Part shown: positions 24,728 through 31,791 of the stretch, in pieces | How the letters are laid out: each line of letters begins with the position of its first letter | Numbering within the stretch: position 1 is the first letter of the stretch | Made by a program: the position numbers and the translations under genes | Source: Cellulomonas sp. ES6 | GTDB taxonomy: Bacteria; Actinomycetota; Actinomycetes; Actinomycetales; Cellulomonadaceae | Length of the DNA: 64,000 bases | Direction: 5' to 3' | NCBI RefSeq assembly: GCF_030053835.1 | Contig: NZ_CP125655.1 | Span: forward strand, 3,472,001-3,536,000 | Notes under the pieces: generated by a model | The model's database searches: none | What the model saw: only the letters and a program-made list of their open reading frames with translations | Told to the model about the DNA's origin: nothing

Positions 24728-25693
24728 ATGGTGCTGGAGGAGCCGCGGGCGCTCGACGAGCTGCGGGCGCTCGACGAGCTGCGGGCGCTCGACGAGCTGC
24801 GGGCGCTGGTCGACCGGCACGCCCGCACCGGCACCACACCGACCGCGGTCCCGGGCGTCGTCGTGTCCCGGATGACCACCTCCGGGTCGCCGGACGAGTC
24901 GACCACCGGCACCGTGCTGGCGGTGGTGGCGCAGGGCACCAAGACGCTGTCGGTCGGCGGCACCGTGCACGGCTACGGCCCGGGGCAGTACGTCGTGGCG
25001 TCGGTGGACCTGCCCGTGAGCGGCTGGTTCACCGACGCCACGCCGGCCACGCCCGCGCTGGGGATGGGCCTGACGCTGCGGCCCGAGGTCGTCGCGGAGC
25101 TCATGCTCGGCCCGGCGGCCACCGCCTTCCCCCGGCCGGCGCCCGGTGCGGTCGCCCCCGCCGTCGCCGTCGGCCGTGCCGGTGACCGCCTGCTCGATGC
25201 GTGCGTGCGCCTGCTCCGCCTGCTCGACCACCCGCGCGACATCCCGGTGCTCGCGCCGCTGGTCGAGCGGGAGATCCTCTGGCTGCTCATGTCCGACGAG
25301 CAGGGCGCCACCGTGCGGCAGCTCGGGCTGGCGGACAGCAGCCTGAACCGCGTCCGGCACGTCGTGCGGTGGATGCGCGAGCGCTACAGCGAGCCGGTGC
25401 GGGTGGCGGAGCTGGCCCGGCTCGCCAGCATGAGCCCGTCCGCGTTCCACCGGACGTTCCAGGCGGTGACGGCGATGAGCCCGATCCAGTTCCAGAAGCG
25501 CATCCGGCTCCAGGAGGCCCGGCTCCGGCTGCTGGCCCGGCCCGGGGACGTCGCCGGGGCCGCCTACGCGGTGGGGTACGAGAGCCCGTCCCAGTTCAGC
25601 CGGGAGTACCGCCGGCAGTTCGGGGTCCCACCGAGCCGGGACGCGGCGCTGCTGCGGCAGACGCTGGACCCGACGGGGGCGGCGCCCGCCTGA
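24728..25693 (+). CDS. AraC family regulator with N-terminal cupin domain
   Basis: 321-residue regulator. The N-terminal half is an AraC_N type-2 sensor domain (VPGVVVSRMTTSG, LAVVAQGTKTLSVGG, VASVDLPVSG), and the C-terminal ~100 residues hold the double helix-turn-helix (PVRVAELARLASMSPSAFHRTFQAVTAMSPIQFQKRIRLQEAR and VGYESPSQFSREYRRQFG). A hexapeptide RALDEL is repeated more than three times near the start, encoded by an 18-bp DNA repeat. Start ATG 24728, or GTG 24725. This class often regulates adjacent SDR genes such as the divergent pair at 23020-24605. Confidence 0.92.
   Translation: MVLEEPRALDELRALDELRALDELRALVDRHARTGTTPTAVPGVVVSRMTTSGSPDESTTGTVLAVVAQGTKTLSVGGTVHGYGPGQYVVASVDLPVSGWFTDATPATPALGMGLTLRPEVVAELMLGPAATAFPRPAPGAVAPAVAVGRAGDRLLDACVRLLRLLDHPRDIPVLAPLVEREILWLLMSDEQGATVRQLGLADSSLNRVRHVVRWMRERYSEPVRVAELARLASMSPSAFHRTFQAVTAMSPIQFQKRIRLQEARLRLLARPGDVAGAAYAVGYESPSQFSREYRRQFGVPPSRDAALLRQTLDPTGAAPA
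24745..24807 (+). repeat. 18-bp in-frame tandem repeat, 3.5 copies
   Basis: An identical 18-bp unit at 24745-24762, 24763-24780 and 24781-24798, then a 9-base partial copy. It encodes RALDEL hexapeptides in the AraC protein. Perfect identity suggests recent expansion and possible copy-number variation. Confidence 0.9.
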
Positions 25694-25699
25694 CCGGCG

Positions 25700-26548
25700 C
25701 TACGAGCGCGTCGAGACGCGCTCCGACCCCAGCACCGCCAGCAGCGCGAGCTTGCTCGCGGCCTCGGTGCGGGGAGGGGCGGTGAGCACCAGCAGCACCT
25801 GCGACGCGTCCTCGGTGAACAGGGCCTGGCAGTCCACCTCGATCTCACCCAGCTCGGGGTGGACGAGCACCTTGTGGTCGGTGAACCGCCGGCTCACCTC
25901 CTGCTCGGCCCACAGGGCGACGAACTCGGGGCTGCGCCGCGACAGCTCCCGGACGATCTCCGCCGCCCGCGAGTCCGGCCCGGCGGCGCCGAGGGCCGCG
26001 CGGAGCGACGCGACCTGCGCGCGGCCCTGCCGGTCGTGGTCGTCCCGCGGGTAGCGGCGGCGCTCGGTCCCGGGGTGGGCGAACCACCGGTAGATGTCGC
26101 TGCGCTCGAGGCCGGTCAGCGAGCTCGTGTCCCCGAACAGCGCCCGGGCGGGCTCGTTCTGCACCAGCGTCTCGGCGAGCGCGGTGATGATGAGCGCCGG
26201 CGTGTCCGTGAGGCGGTCCAGCACGCGCAGCAGACCCGGGGCGATGTAGTCGGGGGCGGGGTGGCGCTCCGGCGCGCTGTGGCCGGCCACCCGGAACAGG
26301 TAGTCCCGCTCGTCGGGCATCAGCCGCAGGGCGCGCGCCAGCGAGGCGAGCATCTGCGTGCTCGGCTGCGGTCCGCGGCGCTGCTCGAGCCGGGTGTAGT
26401 AGTCGGTCGACATGGCGGCGAGCTGCGCGACCTCCTCCCGCCGCAGGCCCGCCGTGCGGCGCCGGACGCCGGCCACGAGGCCCACGTCCGCGGGCTGCAG
26501 GGCGCTGCGGCGGCTCACGAGGAACCCGGCGAGGAGGTCACGGTCCAC
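25700..26548 (-). CDS. XRE-type regulator of the MmyB-like family
   Basis: 282-residue regulator. The N-terminal HTH (about 25-75) includes RRRTAGLRREEVAQLAAMSTDYYTRLEQRRGPQPS, and the C-terminal PAS-like MmyB ligand domain includes PALIITALAETLVQNEPARALFGD and LVHPELGEIEVDCQALFTED. This pair of domains is common in actinobacteria and the regulator usually controls a neighbouring SDR gene. Here an SDR lies divergently at 26650. GTG 26548 is six bases from a CATACT -10-like element on the minus strand, suggesting a leaderless message. The gene converges with the AraC gene. Confidence 0.9.
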   Translation of the reverse strand: MDRDLLAGFLVSRRSALQPADVGLVAGVRRRTAGLRREEVAQLAAMSTDYYTRLEQRRGPQPSTQMLASLARALRLMPDERDYLFRVAGHSAPERHPAPDYIAPGLLRVLDRLTDTPALIITALAETLVQNEPARALFGDTSSLTGLERSDIYRWFAHPGTERRRYPRDDHDRQGRAQVASLRAALGAAGPDSRAAEIVRELSRRSPEFVALWAEQEVSRRFTDHKVLVHPELGEIEVDCQALFTEDASQVLLVLTAPPRTEAASKLALLAVLGSERVSTRS

Positions 26549-26649
26549 CCGTGCAGTATGGGCGCGGCCCCGCGGGCCAGCCAGGGACCGGCGATCCCCC
26601 GACGAGCGCTCTCTGGAGCGGCCCCGGGGCGACGCGGACAGTGGTGGGC

Positions 26650-27408
26650 ATGGACATCTCCGGCAACACGATCTTCATCCCCGGTGCCACGAGCGGCATC
26701 GGCCTGGCACTCGCCCTGCGCCTGCAGGAGAAGGGCAACACGGTGGTCGTCGGCGGCCGCCGCGCCGAGCTGCTCGCGCAGGTCGCCGCCGAGCACGGGC
26801 TCGGCACCGTCGTCGTCGACACCACCGACCCCGGCAGCGTCCGCGACGCCGCCGCGCAGGTCGTCCGCGAGCACCCCGACCTCAACGTGCTCGTCACGAT
26901 GGCGGGCATCATGCGCGCCGAGGACTGGACGACCCCGGGGTTCCTCGCCGACGCGGAGCAGACCGTCGTCACCAACCTGCTCGGCCCGATCCGCCTGATC
27001 GCGGCCCTCGTCGAGCACCTGCAGTCCCGGCCCGCCGCCACGATCATGACCGTGTCGTCCGGTCTCGCGTTCGCCCCGCTGCGGGTGACGCCCACCTACA
27101 ACGCCACCAAGGCGGCGATCCACATGCTCAGCGAGTCGATCCGGCTGCAGCTCGCCGGCACGTCCGTGCAGGTGCTCGAGCTCGAGCCGCCGGCCGTGCA
27201 GACGGACCTCATGCCCGGTCAGCGGGAGAACGAGCTCGCGATGCCGCTCGAGGACTTCGTCACCGAGGTGGTGGAGCTGATCGAGGCGCAGCCGGACGCG
27301 ACGGAGATCCAGGTCGAGAACGTGAAGTTCCTCCGGTACGGCGAGGCCCGCGGCGACTACGCGCAGGTGGTGGCGACGCTCAACAGCCGGGACCGGCACG
27401 CGCGCTGA
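26650..27408 (+). CDS. SDR family oxidoreductase (DltE-like)
   Basis: 252-residue short-chain dehydrogenase with PGATSGIGLALALRLQEKG, VTMAGIM in place of NNAG, catalytic serine in IMTVSSGLAF, and YNATKAAIH (YxxxK). The C-terminal part LEPPAVQTDLMPGQRENELAMPLEDFVTEV matches the DltE/YusZ-like group often paired with MmyB-type regulators, as here. It is expressed divergently from that regulator across 101 bp. Substrate unknown. Confidence 0.9.
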   Translation: MDISGNTIFIPGATSGIGLALALRLQEKGNTVVVGGRRAELLAQVAAEHGLGTVVVDTTDPGSVRDAAAQVVREHPDLNVLVTMAGIMRAEDWTTPGFLADAEQTVVTNLLGPIRLIAALVEHLQSRPAATIMTVSSGLAFAPLRVTPTYNATKAAIHMLSESIRLQLAGTSVQVLELEPPAVQTDLMPGQRENELAMPLEDFVTEVVELIEAQPDATEIQVENVKFLRYGEARGDYAQVVATLNSRDRHAR

Positions 27409-27485
27409 CGAGCCGCCGCCGCGGGGGCGGGGCGGGGTGTCGGTGGGGTCGCGTACGGTCGTGCCCCCGACCCGAGGAGCGCCCC

Positions 27486-28145
27486 GTGCCCGCGACGACG
27501 CCCACCCCCGCCGGCGCGCCGGCGACGCTGACGGTGCCCGACGTCGCCGCGTGGCGGGCCTGGCTCGACGCGCACGAGGCGGACTCCGACGGGGTGTGGC
27601 TCGTGCTCGCCAAGAAGGGCGTCACCGACCCGACGTCCCTCACGTACGCGGAGGCGCTCGACGAGGCGCTGTGCAGCGGGTGGATCGACGGCCAGCGGCG
27701 CGGCGGCGACGCCACGACGTTCCGGCAGCGGTTCGTGCCCCGGCGTGCGCGCTCGCTGTGGTCGCAGCGGAACGTGGAGCACGTGGCGCGTCTCGTCGCG
27801 GAGGGGCGCATGCGGGAGCGCGGGCAGGCCGAGGTCGACCGGGCCCGGGCGGACGGGCGCTGGGAGCGCGCGTACGCCGGCCAGGCGTCCGCCGAGGTGC
27901 CGGCCGACCTGCTGGCCGCGCTCGACGCCGTGCCGGGCGCCCGCGCCCGGTTCGACGCGCTCGGACGTCAGCAGCGGTACGCGGTGCTGCACCCGCTCAT
28001 GACGGCGCCCGGCGACGCGGTGCGTGCCGCACGCCTGGAGCGGGCGGTGCGGGCGCTGAGCGCGCCCGGGGGCGGGGACGTGCCCGGGGACGGGGGCGCG
28101 CCCGGGGACGGGGGTGCGCCCGGGGGCGACCTCGGACGGTCCTGA
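27486..28145 (+). CDS. YdeI/OmpD-associated family protein
   Basis: 219-residue cytosolic protein. It shows the family signature WLDAHEADSDGVWLVLAKKG, LTYAEALDEALCSGWIDGQRRG, RFVPRRARSLWSQRNVEHVARL and a helical C-terminal domain. Biochemical function is not established for the family (bacteriocin-protection or YdeI names are historical). The C-terminus is a low-complexity GDGGAPGDGGAPGG tail. GTG 27486 has GAGGAG upstream at 27475-27480. It stands between an SDR and the DUF4118 gene and may be expressed alone. Confidence 0.85.
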   Translation: MPATTPTPAGAPATLTVPDVAAWRAWLDAHEADSDGVWLVLAKKGVTDPTSLTYAEALDEALCSGWIDGQRRGGDATTFRQRFVPRRARSLWSQRNVEHVARLVAEGRMRERGQAEVDRARADGRWERAYAGQASAEVPADLLAALDAVPGARARFDALGRQQRYAVLHPLMTAPGDAVRAARLERAVRALSAPGGGDVPGDGGAPGDGGAPGGDLGRS

Positions 28146-28171
28146 CGCCCGGGGTCGCCGGGACCGCCGTC

Positions 28172-28190
28172 AGGGTCCTGTGAGGATCCT
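28172..28190 (+). promoter_or_regulatory. 11-bp direct repeats before the DUF4118 gene
   Basis: AGGGTCCT (28172-28179) and AGGATCCT (28183-28190) repeat at 11-bp spacing, the phasing used by OmpR/KdpE-type response regulators. They lie about 140 bp upstream of the DUF4118 start. The regulator is not in the window, so its identity is inferred only from the KdpD-like product. Confidence 0.35.
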
Positions 28191-28325
28191 GCGCACCCCC
28201 GTTCGGATCCCGTCAGGACGTCCGCCGGCCGCGCCCCCCGGGTGTGGGCTGAGCATGAGCCCGGGGCGGGCCGGATCGAGCCGGCCGCTCACGTCCCGGG
28301 CGCCTGCGGCAACGGGAGGTCCGCC

Positions 28326-29183
28326 ATGACGAGGACGACAGCGGGGACGGCGGGGACGGCCGCGCCGGCGGGGGACGCCACGACGGCACGGCCCGGTCAG
28401 GAGCTGGTGCCCCGGCGCTCGGCGGTGCTCGCGGTCGCCGTGCTCGCACCGCCCGTCGCGGCGATCGGGATGCACCTGCTCGACGTCACCGCGGTGACCG
28501 CCGTGCTGGTGCTCGTGCTCCTCGTGGTCGCGGCATCCGCCTCCGGGCTGCGCGCGGCCGGCGTGGTGGCCGCGCTCGCCGCCGGGCTGTCGTTCGACTT
28601 CTTCCTGGTGGAGCCGGTCCTCAGCTTCACGATCGCCGAGCCGGAGGAGGTCGAGGCCACCGTCCTGCTGCTGCTCACCGGTCTGGCGGTCAGCGAGATC
28701 GCGCTCTGGGGCCGCCGCCAGCAGGCCCGCGCGAGCCGCCGCTCCGGCTACCTGGACGGCGTGCTGCGCACCGCGGACGTCGTCGCGGCCCGCCCGGCCG
28801 ACCCCGGGCTGCTCGCGGTGCAGGTGGCCGACCAGGTCCGTGAGCTGCTCGGCGCCGACGACTGCCGGTACGAGGCCGCCGTCACCGTGCCGGGCCGCCG
28901 GCCGTCGTCGTCCGCGACCGTCCTGGAGCGCGACGGGTCGGTCACGCGGCGGGGTGCCGTCATCGACGTCGACCGGCAGGGGCTTCCCACCGACGACCTG
29001 GTGCAGCTCGAGGTGTCCGGGGGCGGCACGGTGCACGGCCGGTTCCTGGTGAGCGCGGCGACCCGGGTCGTGCGGCCGTCGGTCGAGCAGCGCCGGGTGG
29101 CCGCCCTCCTCGCCGACCAGGTGGGTGCAGCCTTCGCCCCGGGGGCGCCGCCCGCGGTCGCGCCGCCGTCCGCGGGCCGCTAG
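28326..29183 (+). CDS. DUF4118 (KdpD-like) membrane sensor protein without kinase
   Basis: 285-residue protein. After a 30-residue lead, four closely spaced hydrophobic spans (about residues 35-130: AVLAVAVLAPPVAAIGMHLL, VTAVLVLVLLVVAASA, AAGVVAALAAGLSFDFFLVEP, VEATVLLLLTGLAVSEIALWG) match the DUF4118 membrane module of KdpD sensor kinases. A cytosolic GAF-like region follows with GADDCRYEAAVTV. There is no histidine-kinase dimerisation or ATPase domain and no Usp domain, so it is a stand-alone sensor fragment, a known actinobacterial type. ATG 28326 follows GGGAGG. The role may be potassium or turgor related by analogy only. Confidence 0.85.
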   Translation: MTRTTAGTAGTAAPAGDATTARPGQELVPRRSAVLAVAVLAPPVAAIGMHLLDVTAVTAVLVLVLLVVAASASGLRAAGVVAALAAGLSFDFFLVEPVLSFTIAEPEEVEATVLLLLTGLAVSEIALWGRRQQARASRRSGYLDGVLRTADVVAARPADPGLLAVQVADQVRELLGADDCRYEAAVTVPGRRPSSSATVLERDGSVTRRGAVIDVDRQGLPTDDLVQLEVSGGGTVHGRFLVSAATRVVRPSVEQRRVAALLADQVGAAFAPGAPPAVAPPSAGR

Positions 29184-29193
29184 AACGGGGCAC

Positions 29194-30945
29194 GTGCCCG
29201 GTCGACGACGCGATCGTGGGCGCCCGCGCGACGCCGGCGCCCGGGACGAGGGTGCGCGGGACGAGGGTGCGCCCGACGGGGCTGCGCGGGACGAGGGTGC
29301 GCGGGATGCGGCTGCGCGGGACGAGGGTGCGCGCGACGGCGGAGCCCGCGGCCTCGAGACCTACCGGTCGATGCGGGACTTCGGGCGCACGCCCGAGCCG
29401 GCGGGGGCGCCCGGCGACGCCGGTGCGGGACGGCCGGGGGCGCGGCGGTTCGTCGTCCAGCGGCACCGTGCCCGGCGGCTGCACTACGACCTGCGGTTCG
29501 AGATCGACGGCGTCCTCGTGTCGTGGGCGGTCCCGCGCGGCCCGACGCTCGACCCGGACGTCCGCCGCATGGCCGTGCACGTGGAGGACCACCCGCTGGA
29601 GTACGAGGACTTCGAGGGCGTCATCCCCTCCGGGGAGTACGGCGGCGGCGACGTCGTCGTCTGGGACCGCGGGACGTGGGAGCCGCACGGCACGGACGAC
29701 CCGGGCGCGGCGGTCGCCGCCGGGGAGCTGCACGCCGACGTCAACGGCGAGAAGCTGCGCGGGCGGCTGGTGCTCGTGCGCCGCGCAGCCGCCGGCGAGG
29801 ACGGCAAGGAGCAGTGGCTGCTCGTCCACAAGCACGACGACCACGCGGTCCGGGGCTGGGACGCGGAGGACCACCCGCGCTCCGTGGTGAGCGGGCGCAC
29901 GAACGACGAGGTGAAGGCCGACCCGGACCGGCTGTGGCGCTCCGACCTGCCCGCTGCCGAGGCGTCCGTCGACCTGCGCCCGCCCGACGTCGCGCCGCCG
30001 ACGCCGGACGAGCTCGCCCGGCTGGACGACCTCGGTCCCGCCGGCGGCACGTGGCCGGTGTTCGGGCGGCGGCTGCGGGTGACCAACCTCGACAAGGTGC
30101 TGTTCCCGGCGCGGGACGGGCAGGAGCCGGTGACCAAGCGCGAGCTCCTGCGCTACACCGCCCGCATCGCGCCGGTCGCGCTGCCGTACCTGCGGGGCCG
30201 GGCCCTGAACATGCACCGCTACCCGCAGGGCGCCGGCAGCAGCGGGTTCTGGCACAAGGAGCTGCCGGGGCACGCCCCCGACTGGCTCCCGCGCTGGCGC
30301 AACCCCGGCGCCGACCCCGGGGAGACCGCGACGTACCTCGTGGTGGACGAGCCGGCCGCCCTGGTGTGGGCGGCCAACTTCGGCGCGCTCGAGTGGCACG
30401 CGTGGACCTCCCGCACCGACGCGCCGCACCGGCCGACGTACGCGCTGGTCGACATCGACCCCGGCCCGTCGACCGCGTGGGAGGACGTGCTGCTGCTCGC
30501 GCGCCTGCACCGCGACGCGTTCGAGCACCTCGGCGTCCGCGCCTACCCGAAGGTCACCGGGCAGCGCGGCATCCAGGTGTGGGTGCCGATCACGCCCGGG
30601 CCCACGTTCGACGAGACCCGGGCGTGGGTCGAGCGCGTGTCCCGGACGGTCGGAGCCGTCGTGCCCGAGCTCGTGTCCTGGCGCTGGGAGGTGAAGGCCC
30701 GCGGCGGTCAGACGCGGCTCGACTACACGCAGAACGCCGTCAACAAGACCCTCGTGGCTCCGTACAGCCCGCGGGCGCGGCCAGGGGCGCCGGTGTCCGC
30801 GCCGATCACGTGGGACGAGCTGGACGAGCCCTGGTTGCGGCCGGACGCGTTCACCGTGCGGACCGTGCTCGACCGGGTGCAGGAGCGGGGCGACCCGTTC
30901 CGCGGGCTGCTGCAGGGCGGGCAGACGCTGCCGCGCCTGGGTTGA
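29194..30945 (+). CDS. ligD: LigD-type 3'-phosphoesterase plus polymerase, no ligase domain
   Basis: 583-residue end-processing enzyme of the non-homologous end-joining kind. Residues ~85-215 are the 3'-phosphoesterase domain (FVVQRHRARRLHYDLRFE, DHPLEYEDFEGVIPSGEYGGG). Residues ~275-570 are the LigD primase-polymerase domain (NLDKVLFP, GFWHKELPGHAPDW, metal-binding D420-I-D422 in VDIDPG, TGQRGIQVWVPI, NKTLVAPYS). The ATP-dependent ligase domain found in mycobacterial LigD is absent, and a separate ligase (ligB) lies 846 bp downstream on the other strand. The N-terminal 50 residues are a charged RDEGA repeat. No Ku gene is visible in the window. GTG 29194. Confidence 0.92.
   Translation: MPGRRRDRGRPRDAGARDEGARDEGAPDGAARDEGARDAAARDEGARDGGARGLETYRSMRDFGRTPEPAGAPGDAGAGRPGARRFVVQRHRARRLHYDLRFEIDGVLVSWAVPRGPTLDPDVRRMAVHVEDHPLEYEDFEGVIPSGEYGGGDVVVWDRGTWEPHGTDDPGAAVAAGELHADVNGEKLRGRLVLVRRAAAGEDGKEQWLLVHKHDDHAVRGWDAEDHPRSVVSGRTNDEVKADPDRLWRSDLPAAEASVDLRPPDVAPPTPDELARLDDLGPAGGTWPVFGRRLRVTNLDKVLFPARDGQEPVTKRELLRYTARIAPVALPYLRGRALNMHRYPQGAGSSGFWHKELPGHAPDWLPRWRNPGADPGETATYLVVDEPAALVWAANFGALEWHAWTSRTDAPHRPTYALVDIDPGPSTAWEDVLLLARLHRDAFEHLGVRAYPKVTGQRGIQVWVPITPGPTFDETRAWVERVSRTVGAVVPELVSWRWEVKARGGQTRLDYTQNAVNKTLVAPYSPRARPGAPVSAPITWDELDEPWLRPDAFTVRTVLDRVQERGDPFRGLLQGGQTLPRLG
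29238..29345 (+). repeat. 15-bp degenerate repeat in the ligD 5' end
   Basis: A GCGCGGGACGAGGGT-like unit recurs about seven times, encoding ARDEG-type pentapeptides (ARDEGARDEG, ARDAAARDEG). Some units have diverged (GAPDG, ARDAA). The product is a highly charged flexible tail before the phosphoesterase domain. Confidence 0.8.
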
Positions 30946-31099
30946 GGCGGACGGGCCGACTCGGACGGGCATGCGCGGACGGGCGGCGGCGCGCCAGCGG
31001 GAGGTCGTGCTCGGGGGGCCGGAGCCGCGGACCGGCACGGGGCCGGGTCGCCGGGCGGGCGAGGGGAGGGGACCCCGGCCCGCCGCGGCGGAGGTCGGG

Positions 31100-31273
31100 T
31101 CAGGCCAGTCCGTGGCGCCGTCGCGGCGCCAGGGCGGTGAACGCGGCGGCGGTGCGGCGCGCGGCCCGCGGGCGGGATGCGTCGCGCGTGGCCTGGGAGC
31201 GGCGGTGCTCCAGGCGGCTCTCGAGCTCGCGCTCCTGCTGCCGGTAGACGATGAGGTACAGATCCGGGTGCAC
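31100..31273 (-). CDS. Short basic hypothetical protein
   Basis: 57-residue protein MHPDLYLIVYRQQERELESRL followed by an arginine-rich end. GTG 31273 has a strong AGGAGG eight bases upstream, which supports real translation despite the small size. The first 25 residues form an amphipathic helix, and the rest is basic and Ala-rich. Short actinobacterial proteins with a similar MHP[DE]L start exist in my memory, but I know no function. It lies alone between ligD and the structured spacer downstream of ligB. Nucleic-acid or membrane contact is possible, not shown. Confidence 0.65.
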   Translation of the reverse strand: MHPDLYLIVYRQQERELESRLEHRRSQATRDASRPRAARRTAAAFTALAPRRRHGLA

Positions 31274-31502
31274 GGGGTCCTCCTGCACTGATCGAGGTGG
31301 CGGGGTGCGCCACCGGCGGGTCACCGCAGAGGGACGGGTCGCGTCCTTGCGGCCTGTGGACCGGGGGTGGTGGTCCACGTCCCCAGCCTCCCGCGTCCGA
31401 GCACGTCCGCGGCCCCGCACCACCCGCTCGCCGAGGGTGATTCCGCACTCCACCCCGCCCGCCCCCCGCTCCCTCCCCGGAGTACAGGGACCAGAGTCCC
31501 AA

Positions 31503-31553
31503 CCCCACCACCCCACCACCCCGCCGCCCGCCCCGCCGCCCGCCCCCACCCCT
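31503..31553 (-). repeat. G-quadruplex-capable tract (minus strand)
   Basis: On the minus strand this is a series of G3-G5 runs separated by one to three bases, repeating GGGGTGGT and GGGCGGC units. More than four G-runs in ~50 bases meets the usual quadruplex rule, and it would be in the ligB 3' transcript. Confidence 0.7.
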
Positions 31554-31565
31554 GCGTCCGCCGTC

Positions 31566-31646
31566 GGAGGCTCCGAGGGGTCATCGTGGTGCTCCGCGGA
31601 CCACCACGATCCCGCGCGGACCCCTCCGATCCCGTTCGGAGCCTCC
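31566..31646. repeat. 81-bp three-layer imperfect palindrome
   Basis: Outer arms of 11 bp (31566-31576 with 31636-31646), middle arms of 6 bp (31577-31582 with 31619-31624) and inner arms of 9 bp (31583-31591 with 31602-31610) stack into one 26-bp hairpin. All unpaired bases except the loop lie on the right side, where GATCCCG occurs twice. It could be a terminator for ligB, a structured RNA, or a remnant repeat. Confidence 0.75.
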
Positions 31647-31659
31647 CAACGGGGAGAGG

Positions 31660-31780
31660 GTGTGCGGGCGCGCGGGTGCCCCGGTGTGCGGGTGTGCGGG
31701 TGCCGCGGTGTGTGGGTGTGCCGGACTGCTGGTGTGCGGGCGTGCAGGGGTGTGCGTGCGGGCGGGAGAGGTGGGGAGGT
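31660..31780 (+). repeat. Degenerate GTGTGCGGG tract
   Basis: About 120 bp of G/T-rich sequence built from GTGTGCGGG, GGTGCC and GCGTGC words with no reading-frame support. Probably slippage-derived spacer immediately after the ligB stop. Confidence 0.7.
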
Positions 31781-31791
31781 CGCCGCGGGGG

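Larger units (their letters stand above)
31274..31791. other. Gene-free spacer with strong structure and low complexity
   Basis: 518 bp without a convincing gene. It contains a C-rich run on + (31503-31553, so G-rich on the strand of ligB), a three-layer inverted repeat (31566-31646), and a degenerate GTGTGCGGG tract (31660-31780). It lies downstream of ligB and upstream of the 57-residue gene. Confidence 0.8.

Noticed and set aside
24745..24807. CRISPR array.
   Set aside because: The repeats are in frame in a protein-coding gene, without spacers. No array or cas gene is seen anywhere in the window.
21561..27408. Secondary-metabolite cluster (ABM monooxygenase, hydrolase, several SDRs).
   Set aside because: No synthase, carrier or glycosyltransferase; genes are in separate divergent units with their own regulators.
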